The notes below the pieces were generated by a model. It did no database searches, was not told the origin of the DNA, and was given only the letters and a program-made list of their open reading frames with translations. Positions 45,799 to 54,475 of a DNA stretch of 64,000 nucleotides are shown here, piece after piece (position 1 is the stretch's first letter; each line of letters starts with the position of its first letter). The position numbers and the translations under genes were made by a program. The stretch covers positions 62,001-126,000 of the forward strand of contig CAVSEK010000007.1 in assembly GCA_963726975.1 (NCBI GenBank). Reading direction: 5' to 3'. Source of the DNA: CAVSEK01 sp963726975 (GTDB taxonomy: Bacteria; Actinomycetota; Actinomycetes; Mycobacteriales; SCTD01).

Positions 45799-46704
45799 TC
45801 AGAGCGCGCCGAGCCCGCGCAGCCAGTCGACGACCACGCCGGCGAGCTCGGGGCCGCGGTCCTCCTGCAGGAAGTGCCCGGCACCGGTGATCGTCGTGTG
45901 CGGCTGCCCGGCCGTGCCCGGCACCACCCCGACGAACGCCCGCTCGCCGCCCGCGGTGATCGGGTCGCCGTCGGAGAACGCGCACAGCCACGGCTTGTCG
46001 AAGGTGCGCAGCACCTCCCACGCGGCCTGGTTGGCGGGCGTCGCCGGGTCGTCGAGCGTCTGCGGGATGAGCGAGGGGAACCGCCGCGCCCCCGCCTTGG
46101 AGGTCGCGTCGGGGAAGGGCGCGTCGTACGCCGCGACGACCGCCGGGTCGACCGGGTCCGTGCAGCCGAACGACACGAGCAGCCCGATCGGCAGGTCCGG
46201 CGTGCGCTGCACGAAGTCGTGGAAGTCCCACCACGCCTGCGGCAGCCGCCGCGTGCCGTCGGGCAGCCCGGTGTTGGCGGTGACGACGCGGGCGAAGCGG
46301 TCGGGGTGCTCGGCGACCAGCCGCAGCCCGATCAGGCCGCCCCAGTCCTGGCAGACGAGGGTCACGTCGGTCAGGTCGAGGACGTCGAAGACCACCGACC
46401 GCACCTGCTCGACGTGGCCGGCGTACGTGTAGTCGTCCTCGGACGTCGGCTTGTCGCTGCGCCCGAACCCGATGAGGTCGGGCGCCACGACCCGCAGCCC
46501 GGCGTCGAGCAGCACCGGGACCATCGTCCGGTAGAGGTAGGACCAGCTCGGCTCGCCGTGCAGCAGCAGCACGACCGGCGCGTCCCGCGGCCCCTCGTCG
46601 AGGAAGGCCATCCGCAGCCCGTCGGAGGTCTCGGCGTACGACGGCTCCCAGGGGAAGCCGGGCAGGTCGGCGAAGCGGTCGTCCGGGGTGCGCAGCGCGT
46701 CCAT
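45799..46704 (-). CDS. Haloalkane dehalogenase-like alpha/beta hydrolase
   Basis: 301 residues, with the sequence pattern of subfamily HLD-I (DhlA/DhmA). Oxyanion loop LLLHGEPSWSYLYRTMV, VAPDLIGFGRSDKP, nucleophile Asp with the first halide-binding Trp in LVCQDWGGLIGLRL, acid region FSDGDPIT, and the catalytic His in GAGHFLQEDRGPELA. The Asp nucleophile and adjacent Trp argue for dehalogenation rather than esterase or epoxide hydrolysis, though close relatives may use other substrates. A solitary gene with its own start (ATG 46704). Frame intact. Confidence 0.78.
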   Translation of the reverse strand: MDALRTPDDRFADLPGFPWEPSYAETSDGLRMAFLDEGPRDAPVVLLLHGEPSWSYLYRTMVPVLLDAGLRVVAPDLIGFGRSDKPTSEDDYTYAGHVEQVRSVVFDVLDLTDVTLVCQDWGGLIGLRLVAEHPDRFARVVTANTGLPDGTRRLPQAWWDFHDFVQRTPDLPIGLLVSFGCTDPVDPAVVAAYDAPFPDATSKAGARRFPSLIPQTLDDPATPANQAAWEVLRTFDKPWLCAFSDGDPITAGGERAFVGVVPGTAGQPHTTITGAGHFLQEDRGPELAGVVVDWLRGLGAL

Positions 46705-46713
46705 GGCCCGACC

Positions 46714-47613
46714 CTAGGACCCGCGGCTCAGGCCCGGCGCCAGGCCGTCCGGTCGGTCGCGGCCGGGCGCCGCCAGGTTGAGCCGGGTGAAGGCGAGCGC
46801 CTCGGCGAGGTCGGCCTCGCGCTCGGCGCGGTCCTCGCTGCGCCGGGTGCTGACCTCGGCGACGACGAGCCCGTCGAAGCCCGACGCGGCGAGCCCCTCG
46901 AGCAGCTCGGCGCAGGGCTGGTGCCCGCGGCCGGGCACGAGGTGCTCGTCGCGGGCGCTGCCGGTGCCGTCGGCGATGTGCACGTGGGCCAGCCGGTCGC
47001 CCATGACGTCCCGCAGGCCGAGGGCGTCGCTCTGGCTGACGCTGGTGTGCGACAGGTCGAGCGTGAAGTGCCGGAAGTCCTCCAGCGTGGGGTCCCAGTC
47101 GGGGGCGTACGGCGAGATCTCCCGGCCGCGGGCGCGCAGCGGGAACATGTTCTCGACCGCGAACTTGACGTCGGTCTCGTGGGCCATCTGGGCGATCCCG
47201 CCGACGAACTGCCGGACGTAGTCGCGCTGCCACCGGAACGGCGGGTGCACCACGACGGTCTCGGCACCGACCTCCTCGGCGGCCTCCTTGGCCCGCACGA
47301 GCTTGACCCACGGGTCGGTGCCCCAGACCCGCTGGGTGATGACCAGGCACGGCGCGTGCAGCGCGAGGATCGGCACCTGGTGGTAGTCCGACAGGCGTCG
47401 CAGGGCGGTCACGTCCTGGCTGACGGGGTCGGTCCACACCATGACCTCGACGCCGTCGTAGCCCAGCCGGGCGGCGATCTCGAAGGCGTTGGCGGTCGAC
47501 TCGGGGTAGACGCTCGCCGTCGACAGGGCGACCCGGGCGCCGGGCTCGAGGGGCAGCGCCGGGGCGGCCGGCACCGCCGGCGGGTCGGCCAGGGCGCTCG
47601 TCGACTCGGACAT
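46714..47613 (-). CDS. Sugar phosphate isomerase/epimerase family protein (xylose-isomerase-like TIM barrel)
   Basis: 299 residues. ATG start at 47613. AP endonuclease-2/IolE-like barrel: VALSTASVYPESTANAFEIA, LGYDGVEVMVWTDP, LALHAPCLV, ETVVVHPPFRWQRDYV, FAVENMFPLR, HFTLDLSHTSVSQSD, LAHVHIADG and LVVAEVSTRR. His, Glu and Asp at these barrel ends fit a metal-dependent isomerase or endonuclease IV-like site. This clade is commonly placed next to ppx in Actinobacteria; substrate unknown. Confidence 0.78.
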   Translation of the reverse strand: MSESTSALADPPAVPAAPALPLEPGARVALSTASVYPESTANAFEIAARLGYDGVEVMVWTDPVSQDVTALRRLSDYHQVPILALHAPCLVITQRVWGTDPWVKLVRAKEAAEEVGAETVVVHPPFRWQRDYVRQFVGGIAQMAHETDVKFAVENMFPLRARGREISPYAPDWDPTLEDFRHFTLDLSHTSVSQSDALGLRDVMGDRLAHVHIADGTGSARDEHLVPGRGHQPCAELLEGLAASGFDGLVVAEVSTRRSEDRAEREADLAEALAFTRLNLAAPGRDRPDGLAPGLSRGS

Positions 47614-47654
47614 CTCCCGCAGAGCGTACGGGGCGAGCGGCGTCCCGGCCGGGT

Positions 47655-48588
47655 TCAGGCGCCGGCGAGCTGGTCCAGGCGCCGCAGGATGACGCCCTCG
47701 CGCAGCGCCCACGGGCAGACGTCGACCGAGGCCAGGCCGAAGGCCCGCAGCGCCTCCTGGGCCACCACCGCCCCGGCGAGCAGCTGGCCCGCGCGGCCCG
47801 GCGAGACGCCGGGCAGCCGGGCCCGGTCGGACGCCCGCATCCCGGCCAGCAGCTCGACGCTGCGGTCGAGCCCGGCCAGCCGCAGCGCCCGCGGCACCCG
47901 CGGCCCCTCGCTGTAGGGCGCGGCGCCGTCGAGCCGGGCCAGCGAGCGGAAGGTCTTGCTCGTCACGACCGCGCGGTCGGGCTCGCCGACGCCCTGCAGC
48001 GCGGCCACCGCGGGGCCGAGCAGCTCGCGGACGTGCTCGCGCAGCGCCGCGACGTCGCGCTTGCGCGCCGGGTCGCCGGGGAGGCGGTCGCGGGTGAGCC
48101 GGCCCGCGCCCAGCGGCACCGACACCGCCGCGTCGGGCTCCTCGTCGACGCCGGTGGCCAGCTCCAGCGAGCCGCCGCCGATGTCGAGGCACAGCAGCCG
48201 GCCCGAGCTCCAGCCGAACCACCGGCGCACCGCGAGGAACGTCAGCCGGGCCTCGTCCTCGCCCGGCAGCACCTGCAGCGGCACGCCCGCCTGCTCCCGG
48301 ACGGCCGCGAGCACGTCCGCGCCGTCACGGGCGTCGCGCACGGCGGACGTCGCGAAGGCGACGAGGTCCTCGACGCCCTCCTCCTGCGCCGCGGCACGCG
48401 CCGCCGCCGACCGCGTCGACGAGCACCCGCGTGCCGTCGGGCCCGAGCGAGCCGTCCTCCCCGAGCAGCTCGGCCAGGTGCAGCTCGGTCTTGTGGGAGC
48501 GCACCGGGTCGGGGGGCGCGCCGAGGTGGGCGTCGACCACGAGCAGGTGGACGGTGTTGGAGCCCACGTCGAGCACGCCGAGCCGCAT
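47655..48588 (-). CDS. ppx: Exopolyphosphatase / pppGpp phosphohydrolase (Ppx/GppA; one frameshift)
   Basis: An ASKHA-fold phosphatase of about 310 residues. N-terminal LGVLDVGSNTVHLLVVDA, then HKTELHLAELLGEDG, FATSAVRDARDG, PLQVLPGEDEARLTFLAVRR, the second phosphate motif LLCLDIGGGSLELATGV, and AVVTSKTFRSLARL. It is the short, actinobacterial Ppx1/Ppx2 length. An indel near 48405 interrupts LVDAV. ATG start at 48588, divergent from the LOV phosphatase with 98 bases between. Polyphosphate or pppGpp hydrolysis links it to the phosphate-signalling genes downstream. Confidence 0.88.
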
Positions 48589-48647
48589 GCGCGCGGACGC
48601 TACCCGCGGCGGTCCCGCGACCCGGTGCCGGACGACCCGGGACCCGG

Positions 48648-48690
48648 TACCCTGAGGCCGATGAGCGCCCGAGAGGGGTCGCGGCCGTGA
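48648..48690 (+). promoter_or_regulatory. Putative -10 box and leaderless 9-codon uORF before the LOV phosphatase
   Basis: TACCCT (48648-48653) resembles an actinobacterial -10 hexamer. Seven bases later ATG (48661) opens a 9-codon frame (MSAREGSRP) whose TGA overlaps the GTG of the phosphatase gene (GTGA at 48687-48690). The spacing would put transcription start on or next to the ATG. No good -35 is visible. Confidence 0.35.
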
Positions 48691-50909
48691 CCCGCCGCGA
48701 GGACGTGCTGGACGGCAGCGCACCGCACGACCCGGCCCCCGGGCCGGGCCCGTCGGCGGCTGCCGCGACCGGTGCTGCCCCCGGTGCTGCCCCAGGCCTG
48801 CTGGAGGCGACCGGCGGCGCGGCCTCCGCCGTCGCCGACCTCGTCGGGGCGGGCGCCGCGGGGTCGCGGGGCGGCTACACCCGGGTGCTGCACGACGTCC
48901 CGGCCGCCGTGCTCCTCGTCGACGTGTCGGACGGCCGGGTGGTGCACAGCAACCCGGCCGCCCGCGCCCTCACCGGCGAGGTGCGGCTGCCCGTCGCGTC
49001 GTCGCGCTGGGGCGAGGCCGCCGGCCTCGCCGTGCCCGGCGGCGGCGACTGGCCCGGGGGCCGCAGCCCGATCGACCGCGCGGCGGCCGGCGAGCCGGTC
49101 TTCGGCGAGCCCGTGGTCGTGCGGGCCGGGGCGGCCGGCCGGACCCTGTGGGTCACCGGCTTCCCGCTGCCGCAGGACGACCGGACCCTGGCCCTCGTCG
49201 TGCTCTTCGACGTCGAGGGCGACCTGCCCGAGGCCCGGATCCGCGACCGGGCCGTCATCGCCGCCGGGCTGTCCTTCACGATCAGCGACCCGCACCACCC
49301 CGAGAACCCGCTGGTCTACGTCAACCCCGCCTTCGAGCGGACCACGGGCTACTCCTACGACGAGGTCATCGGGACCAACTGCCGCTTCCTGCAGGGACCC
49401 GACACCGATCCCGCCGACGTCCAGCGCGTCCGCGACGCGATCCGGGCCGAGGAGCACTCGGTCGTCACGCTGCTCAACTACCGCAAGGACGGCACGGCCT
49501 TCTGGAACGAGCTGTCCCTGTCGCCGGTCTACGACGGCGAGGGCGCCCTGACGCACTTCGTCGGCATCCAGTCCGACGTCACCTCGCGGGTGCTCGTCGA
49601 GCAGGAGCGCGGCCGGGTGCTCGCCGCCGAGCAGGCCGCCCGCGCGTCGTCGGAGAAGGCCCAGCGCCGGCTCGCCCTGCTCGCCGAGGCCACGTCGATG
49701 CTGGCCGCCACCCTCGACGTCGACGAGAGCCTGTCCCGCCTCACCGGCCTCGTCGTCCCGCTCATGGCCGACTGGTGCATGGTCGAGCTCATGGGCACCG
49801 AGGGCGAGGTGCGCCGGGTCGCGAGCGCCCACGTCGACCCCGAGCTCGCCGAGGTGCTGCAGCGGGTCGAGGCGCTGCAGCCGACCTCGCGCACCGACGC
49901 CTCCCCGGCGAGCACGGTGTTCCGCACCGGCCAGCCGATGCTGCTCGCCGACATCCCCGACGACGTCCTGACCAGCCTCGACGTCGGCAGCGAGCTGTCC
50001 GACGCCTACCGCCGCCTCGGCGCGCACAGCGGCGTCATCGTCCCGCTGCGCGCCCGCCGCCAGGTGCTCGGCGTGCTCTCGCTCATCAGCTCGACGAGCG
50101 GCCGGGAGTACGACGAGGACGACCTGTCGATGGCCGCCGACCTCGCCCGGCGGGCCGCGCTCACCGTCGACAACGCCCGGCTCTACCAGCGCGAGCACGA
50201 CGTCGCCGAGGCGCTGCAGCGCAGCCTGCTCCCCCAGCTGCCGGAGGTCCCCGGCCTGGACCGCGCCGCGCGCTACCTGCCCGGCTCGACGGCGGCCCAG
50301 GTCGGGGGCGACTGGTACGACCTGTTCGGCCTGCCCGACGGCGCCATCGGCATCGCGGTCGGCGACGTCATGGGCCACGACCTGACCGCCGCCGCTGCCA
50401 TGGGCCAGCTGCGCTCGGTGCTGCGGTCGTACGCCTGGCAGGGCAGCGAGCCCGCCGTCGTGCTCGACCGGCTCGACCAGCTCGTGCAGGGCCTGGGCAT
50501 GGCCCAGCTGGCGACCGCGATCTACGGGCGGGTGACCCTGCCGCAGGACGGCGGGCCGGGCCTGCTGCGCCTGGCCAACGCGGGCCACCTGCCGCCGGTG
50601 CTGCGGACCCCCGACGGGCGCGCCCGGCTGCTCGACGAGGCCCAGTCGCTGCTCGTCGGCGCCGACCTCGGCACGCACCGCGACGAGCTCACCGCCGAGC
50701 TGCCCGCCGGGTCGGTGCTCGTGCTCTACACCGACGGGCTGGTCGAGCAGCGCGGCCTGGACCCCGACGAGGGCCTGGAGCGGCTGCGCCGGGCCGTCGA
50801 GGCCGTCGACGGGGCCGACGCCGACAGCACCTGCGACCAGCTGCTCGCGGCGCTGCACGGCACCGAGCGCGACGACGACGTCGCGCTCCTCGTCGTCCGC
50901 GTGCTGTGA
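48687..50909 (+). CDS. LOV-GAF-PP2C blue-light-responsive serine phosphatase (RsbU/SpoIIE type)
   Basis: 740 residues. An N-terminal degenerate PAS-like domain (about 65-175: VLHDVPAAVLLVDVSDGRVV, NPAARALTGE). A LOV domain (about 190-315) with the flavin-adduct signature GTNCRFLQG, flavin contacts LLNYRKDGTAFWN and the Gln in HFVGIQSDVT. A coiled linker, a GAF domain (about 335-500: ADWCMVELMG, VPLRARRQVLGVLSL), and a PP2C phosphatase (about 515-740: AQVGGDWYDLFGLPDG, VGDVMGHDLTAAAAMGQLR, ANAGHLPPVL, LVLYTDGLVEQR, DDDVALLVVRVL). All LOV photochemistry residues I can check are intact. The likely target is an anti-anti-sigma (STAS) protein, not in the window. Confidence 0.92.
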   Translation: MTRREDVLDGSAPHDPAPGPGPSAAAATGAAPGAAPGLLEATGGAASAVADLVGAGAAGSRGGYTRVLHDVPAAVLLVDVSDGRVVHSNPAARALTGEVRLPVASSRWGEAAGLAVPGGGDWPGGRSPIDRAAAGEPVFGEPVVVRAGAAGRTLWVTGFPLPQDDRTLALVVLFDVEGDLPEARIRDRAVIAAGLSFTISDPHHPENPLVYVNPAFERTTGYSYDEVIGTNCRFLQGPDTDPADVQRVRDAIRAEEHSVVTLLNYRKDGTAFWNELSLSPVYDGEGALTHFVGIQSDVTSRVLVEQERGRVLAAEQAARASSEKAQRRLALLAEATSMLAATLDVDESLSRLTGLVVPLMADWCMVELMGTEGEVRRVASAHVDPELAEVLQRVEALQPTSRTDASPASTVFRTGQPMLLADIPDDVLTSLDVGSELSDAYRRLGAHSGVIVPLRARRQVLGVLSLISSTSGREYDEDDLSMAADLARRAALTVDNARLYQREHDVAEALQRSLLPQLPEVPGLDRAARYLPGSTAAQVGGDWYDLFGLPDGAIGIAVGDVMGHDLTAAAAMGQLRSVLRSYAWQGSEPAVVLDRLDQLVQGLGMAQLATAIYGRVTLPQDGGPGLLRLANAGHLPPVLRTPDGRARLLDEAQSLLVGADLGTHRDELTAELPAGSVLVLYTDGLVEQRGLDPDEGLERLRRAVEAVDGADADSTCDQLLAALHGTERDDDVALLVVRVL

Positions 50910-51757
50910 CCGGGCCGGTCGCGGACCTCGGCCTGCCCGCGGTCCGCGAGGTCGACCCCGACCTGCCGCGCGACTGGGTGGAGTTCGTCGACCCGGCCGA
51001 CCCGGAGCACCTGGTGCGGGCCGACCTGACCTGGCTGCTGTCCCGCTGGACCTGCGTCTTCGGCCGCGGCTGCCACGGCATCGAGCCCGGCCGGCCCGAC
51101 GACGGCTGCTGCACGCACGGCGCCTTCTGGTCCGACGAGGACGACGAGCGGCGCGTCACGGCGGCCGCCCGCGAGCTCACGAAGCGCGAGTGGCAGCACG
51201 CCGACACCGGCCGAGCGCTCGGGATCGCCGAGCTCGACGAGCTCGAGGGCGAGCCGGCCGGCCGCACCCGGCGGGTCGACGGCGCCTGCGTCTTCCTCAA
51301 CCGCCCGGGCTTCGCCGGTGGCGAGGGCTGCGCGCTGCACGCCCTCGCGCTGCGCACCGGGCGGCACCCGCTGGAGACCAAGCCCGACGTCTGCTGGCAG
51401 CTGCCCGTGCGGCGCACCTCGGAGCGGGTCACCCGGCCCGACGACGTCGAGGTGCTCGTCAGCAGCATCGGCGAGTACGACCGCCGCGGCTGGGGCCCGG
51501 GCGGCGCCGACCTCACCTGGTGGTGCACCGGGTCGCCGGAGGCGCACGTGGGCGAGGACCGGCTCTACCGCACGTACGCCGGCGAGCTCACCGCGCTGCT
51601 CGGGGCGCCGGCGTACGACGTGCTCGCCCGGCTGTGCGCCGAGCGCGCCGGCCTGCCGCCGCACCCCGCGACCGCCCTCGCCACCGCCACCGCCACCGCC
51701 ACCGCCACCGCCACCGCCCAGCAGACCGGGGCGCCGGCTCAGGCCTCGAACTTGTAG
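50906..51757 (+). CDS. Conserved Cys-rich protein, possible metal or Fe-S binding
   Basis: 283 residues. It begins GTG at 50906, overlapping the LOV phosphatase stop (GTGA), so the two are coupled. Cysteine clusters in RWTCVFGRGCHGI and DDGCCTHGAFWSDEDD near residues 45-75, DGACVFLNR-PGFAGGEGCALH near 120, and KPDVCWQLP near 150 suggest metal ligation; the layout recalls YkgJ/DUF3109-like zinc or iron-sulfur proteins. It ends in an Ala-Thr repeat (GCCACC units 51680-51720). No function known to me. The last 19 bases overlap the convergent regX3 end. Confidence 0.6.
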   Translation: MTGPVADLGLPAVREVDPDLPRDWVEFVDPADPEHLVRADLTWLLSRWTCVFGRGCHGIEPGRPDDGCCTHGAFWSDEDDERRVTAAARELTKREWQHADTGRALGIAELDELEGEPAGRTRRVDGACVFLNRPGFAGGEGCALHALALRTGRHPLETKPDVCWQLPVRRTSERVTRPDDVEVLVSSIGEYDRRGWGPGGADLTWWCTGSPEAHVGEDRLYRTYAGELTALLGAPAYDVLARLCAERAGLPPHPATALATATATATATATAQQTGAPAQASNL

Positions 51758-52419
51758 CCCAGCCCCCGCACGGTCACGAGGTGGCGCGGGCTGGCCGGGT
51801 CGGGCTCGACCTTGGCCCGCAGCCGCTTGACGTGCACGTCGAGCGTCTTGGTGTCGCCGACGTAGTCGGCCCCCCACACCCGGTCGATGAGCTGGCCGCG
51901 GGTGAGCACCCGCCCGGCGTGGCGCAGCAGCAGCTCGAGCAGCTCGAACTCCTTGAGCGGCAGCGCCACGGGCTGCCCGTCGACGGTGACGACGTGCCGC
52001 TCGACGTCCATCCGCACGGGCCCGGCCTGCAGGGCGCCGCCCGGGACGTCCTCGCTGTCGGCCCCGCGGCGCAGCACGGCCCGCATCCGGGCGAGCAGCT
52101 CGCGGGTCGAGTAGGGCTTGGTGACGTAGTCGTCGGCGCCGAGCTCGAGCCCGACGACCTTGTCGATCTCGCTGTCCCGCGCGGTGAGCATGATCACCGG
52201 CACCGACCCGCGCTGCCGCAGCGCGCGGCACACCTCGGTGCCCGACAGGCCGGGCAGCATGAGGTCGAGCAGGACGAGGTCGGCGCCGCTGCGGTCGTAC
52301 GCCGCGAGGGCCTCGGGGCCGGTGGCGGCGACGGTCACGTCGAAGCCCTCGGCCTGGAGCAGGTAGGACAGCGGGTCGGAGAACGACTCCTCGTCCTCGA
52401 CCAGCAGCACGCGGGTCAT
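51739..52419 (-). CDS. regX3: Response regulator RegX3 (OmpR/PhoB family)
   Basis: 226 residues. Receiver: VLLVEDEESFSDPLSYLL, phospho-Asp in DLVLLDLMLPGLSGTEV, Thr in VIMLTARDSE and Lys in DDYVTKPYSTREL. Winged-helix effector: LPLKEFELLELLLRHAGRVL, RGQLIDRVWGADYVGDTKTL, DVHVKRLRAKVEPDP, VTVRGLGYKFEA. ATG 52419 has GGAGGA five bases upstream, a strong independent start. It controls the phosphate-starvation response with SenX3. There is no stop codon between the kinase and this gene in the same frame (see the kinase entry). Confidence 0.93.
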   Translation of the reverse strand: MTRVLLVEDEESFSDPLSYLLQAEGFDVTVAATGPEALAAYDRSGADLVLLDLMLPGLSGTEVCRALRQRGSVPVIMLTARDSEIDKVVGLELGADDYVTKPYSTRELLARMRAVLRRGADSEDVPGGALQAGPVRMDVERHVVTVDGQPVALPLKEFELLELLLRHAGRVLTRGQLIDRVWGADYVGDTKTLDVHVKRLRAKVEPDPASPRHLVTVRGLGYKFEA

Positions 52420-52422
52420 CGG

Positions 52423-53659
52423 GGTCCTCCGGGCAGGGGGGAGGCCGGGCGGGCCGGCGGGTCGGGGGGCGCCGGGGGGACCGACGGGGGGCCTGACGAG
52501 GGGGCACGACGAGGGGGCTGACGAGGGGGCTGAGGGGGCCGGCGCCGCCGGCAGGCGCAGGGTGAAGGTCGACCCGGAGCCCTCGACGCTCCAGACGTCG
52601 ACCTCCCCGCCGTGGTTGGTCGCGACGTGCTTGACGATCGCCAGGCCCAGCCCGGTGCCGCCGGTCGCGCGCGAGCGCGCCGGGTCGGCCCGGTAGAAGC
52701 GCTCGAAGACGCGCTCGAGGTCGCGCTCGGCGATCCCGATGCCCTGGTCGGTGACGCTCACCTCGACCGCACCGGCCCGCGGGCGCACCGCGACCGCGAC
52801 CCGGGTGTGCTCGGGGCTGTAGGCCACGGCGTTGTCGAGCAGGTTGGCCAGGGCGGTGACCAGCTGGCTCTCGCTGCCGAGCACCGCGAGCCCGCGCACC
52901 CCGCCGACGACGAGGGCGGTCCCCCGCGCGCTCGCCACCGTGCGGGTGCGGTCCACCGCCTCGGCGACGACGCGGTCGACCTCGACGAGCGCGGGCTCGG
53001 GCAGCGGGTCGCCGCCCTGCAGCCGGGACAGGTCGATGAGCTCCTGCACGAGGCGGGCCAGCCGCTCGGCCTCGTGCTGGACCCGCCCGGCGAACCGCCG
53101 CACGGCCACCGGGTCCTCGCTGGCGTCCTGCAGCGCCTCGGCGAGCACGGTCATCGCCCCCACGGGCGTCTTGAGCTCGTGGCCGACGTTGGCGACGAAG
53201 TCCCGGCGGACCGCCTCGACCCGGCGGGCCTCGCTGACGTCCTCGACGAGCATCGCCACGTGCCCCCGGCCGCCCACCGGGGCGAGCCGCACCCGGACGG
53301 CCTCGGGCAGCCGCCCGAGCCGCGCGGCGGCGAGCTCGACCTCGGCCTCGTGGGCGGTGCCGCTGCGCCGGGTCGCGCGCACGAGCTGCCGCAGCTCGGC
53401 GACCGGCACCCGGTCGTCGCGCACGACGCCCAGCGCGAGCGCGCCGCCGTTGGCGAGGACCACGTCGTCGGAGCCGTCGAGCACCGCCACGGCGACCGGC
53501 AGGGCGTGCACGACCTCGACGGCGCTGGGCACCGCGGCGACCGGGGAGGCGTACGCCGGCGCCGGGCACCTCGCGCCGCCGGGCGGCGGTGGCCAGCCCC
53601 GCCGCCAGCAGGCCCAGCGCGACGACCAGCGCGCCCAGGACCGGTACGAGCAGCTCCAC
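52423..53659 (-). CDS. senX3: Sensor histidine kinase SenX3 (one frameshift; no in-frame stop before regX3)
   Basis: An inorganic-phosphate-responsive kinase. N-terminal membrane helix from GTG 53659 (LLVPVLGALVVALGLLAAGL), a PAS-like domain (VVHALPVAVAVLDGSDDVVL), H-box RRDFVANVGHELKTPVGAMT, N-box TALANLLDNAVAYSPEH, G1 SVTDQGIGIAERDLERVFERF, G2 RATGGTGLGLAIVKHVATNH. An indel near 53570 separates the helix from the rest. After the ATPase domain the frame continues through a Pro/Ser-rich stretch directly into RegX3; the G-run-rich DNA at 52430-52560 may hide an indel and the true stop. Confidence 0.9.
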
Positions 53660-53720
53660 GGCGGCGAGCGTAGGCGGGAGCGCCGGGCGCGGCGGGTCCG
53701 CGGCGGGGGCACCGGGCACC

Positions 53721-53749
53721 GTTCGCCCGGTGTTCACGGCAGGTCCACC
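53721..53749. promoter_or_regulatory. PHO box in the senX3-phoU intergenic region
   Basis: Three 7-bp repeats at 11-base periodicity: GTTCGCC (53721), GTTCACG (53732) and GTCCACC (53743), separated by four bases each. This matches the actinobacterial PHO box of GTTCACC-like direct repeat units bound by PhoP/RegX3-type regulators. It lies between the divergent senX3 and phoU starts, so it could control both. Confidence 0.75.
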
Positions 53750-53792
53750 CGAGGGCGCCTCCTGCGGGTCCGCCCGCGGCTACTGTGCCGGG

Positions 53793-54444
53793 ATGCGTGA
53801 CGCCTACCACGAGGAGCTCGACGCGATCTCCGCGTCGCTGGTGAAGATGACCAACCTCGTCGGCTCGGCGGTGAGCCGGGCGACGACGGCGCTGCTCGAC
53901 GCCGACCTGCCGCTCGCCGAGACGGTCATCACCGCCGACGAGCAGGTCGACGAGCTCTACCGCGACGTCGAGGCCCGCGCCTTCGACCTGCTCGCCCGCC
54001 AGCAGCCGGTCGCCAGCGACCTGCGCATCATCGTCACGTCGCTGCGGATGGTGGCCGACCTCGAGCGGATGGGCGACCTGGCCCTGCACGTCGCGAAGGT
54101 CGCCCGGCGGCGCTACCCGTCGTCGGCCGTGCCGCCCGAGCTGCGCAGCACGCTGCTGGAGATGGGCCACACCGCCGAGGAGATCGTCGCCAAGGCGGGC
54201 AGCGTCATCGCCGGTCGCGACGTCGACGCTCGCCGCGGAGCTCGAGCGCGACGACGACGTCATGGACGAGCTGCACCGCAAGCTGTTCGCGGTGATCCTC
54301 GACGACGCGTGGGACGGCGGCATCGAGGCGGCGATCGACGTGACGCTCGTCGGCCGCTACTACGAGCGCTTCGCCGACCACGCCGTCTCGGTCGCCCGCC
54401 GGGTCGTCTACCTGGTCACCGGCGAGCGCCGAGTCACGGGCTGA
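53793..54444 (+). CDS. phoU: Phosphate-signalling protein PhoU (one frameshift)
   Basis: About 217 residues of two PhoU three-helix bundles. First: MRDAYHEELDAISASLVKMT, DEQVDELYRDVEARAFDLLA, ASDLRIIVTSLRMVADLERM-GDLA. Second: ELERDDDVMDELHRKLFAVIL and DVTLVGRYYERFADHAVSVA. The E/D-x3-D metal-contact patterns (RMGD, RFADH) are present. An extra G near 54227 shifts the frame between GRDVD and LAAELERDDD. PhoU damps SenX3-RegX3 signalling and phosphate uptake; divergent placement from senX3 across a PHO box fits. Confidence 0.92.
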
Positions 54445-54475
54445 CCGGCCGCCCTCGCCGAGCGGCCGCGCCCGC

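Noticed and set aside
51739..53659. A genuine hybrid histidine kinase
   Set aside because: SenX3 and RegX3 are separate in the family, RegX3 has its own strong ribosome-binding site, and the junction is in error-prone G-runs. Kept as a finding, not as a call.
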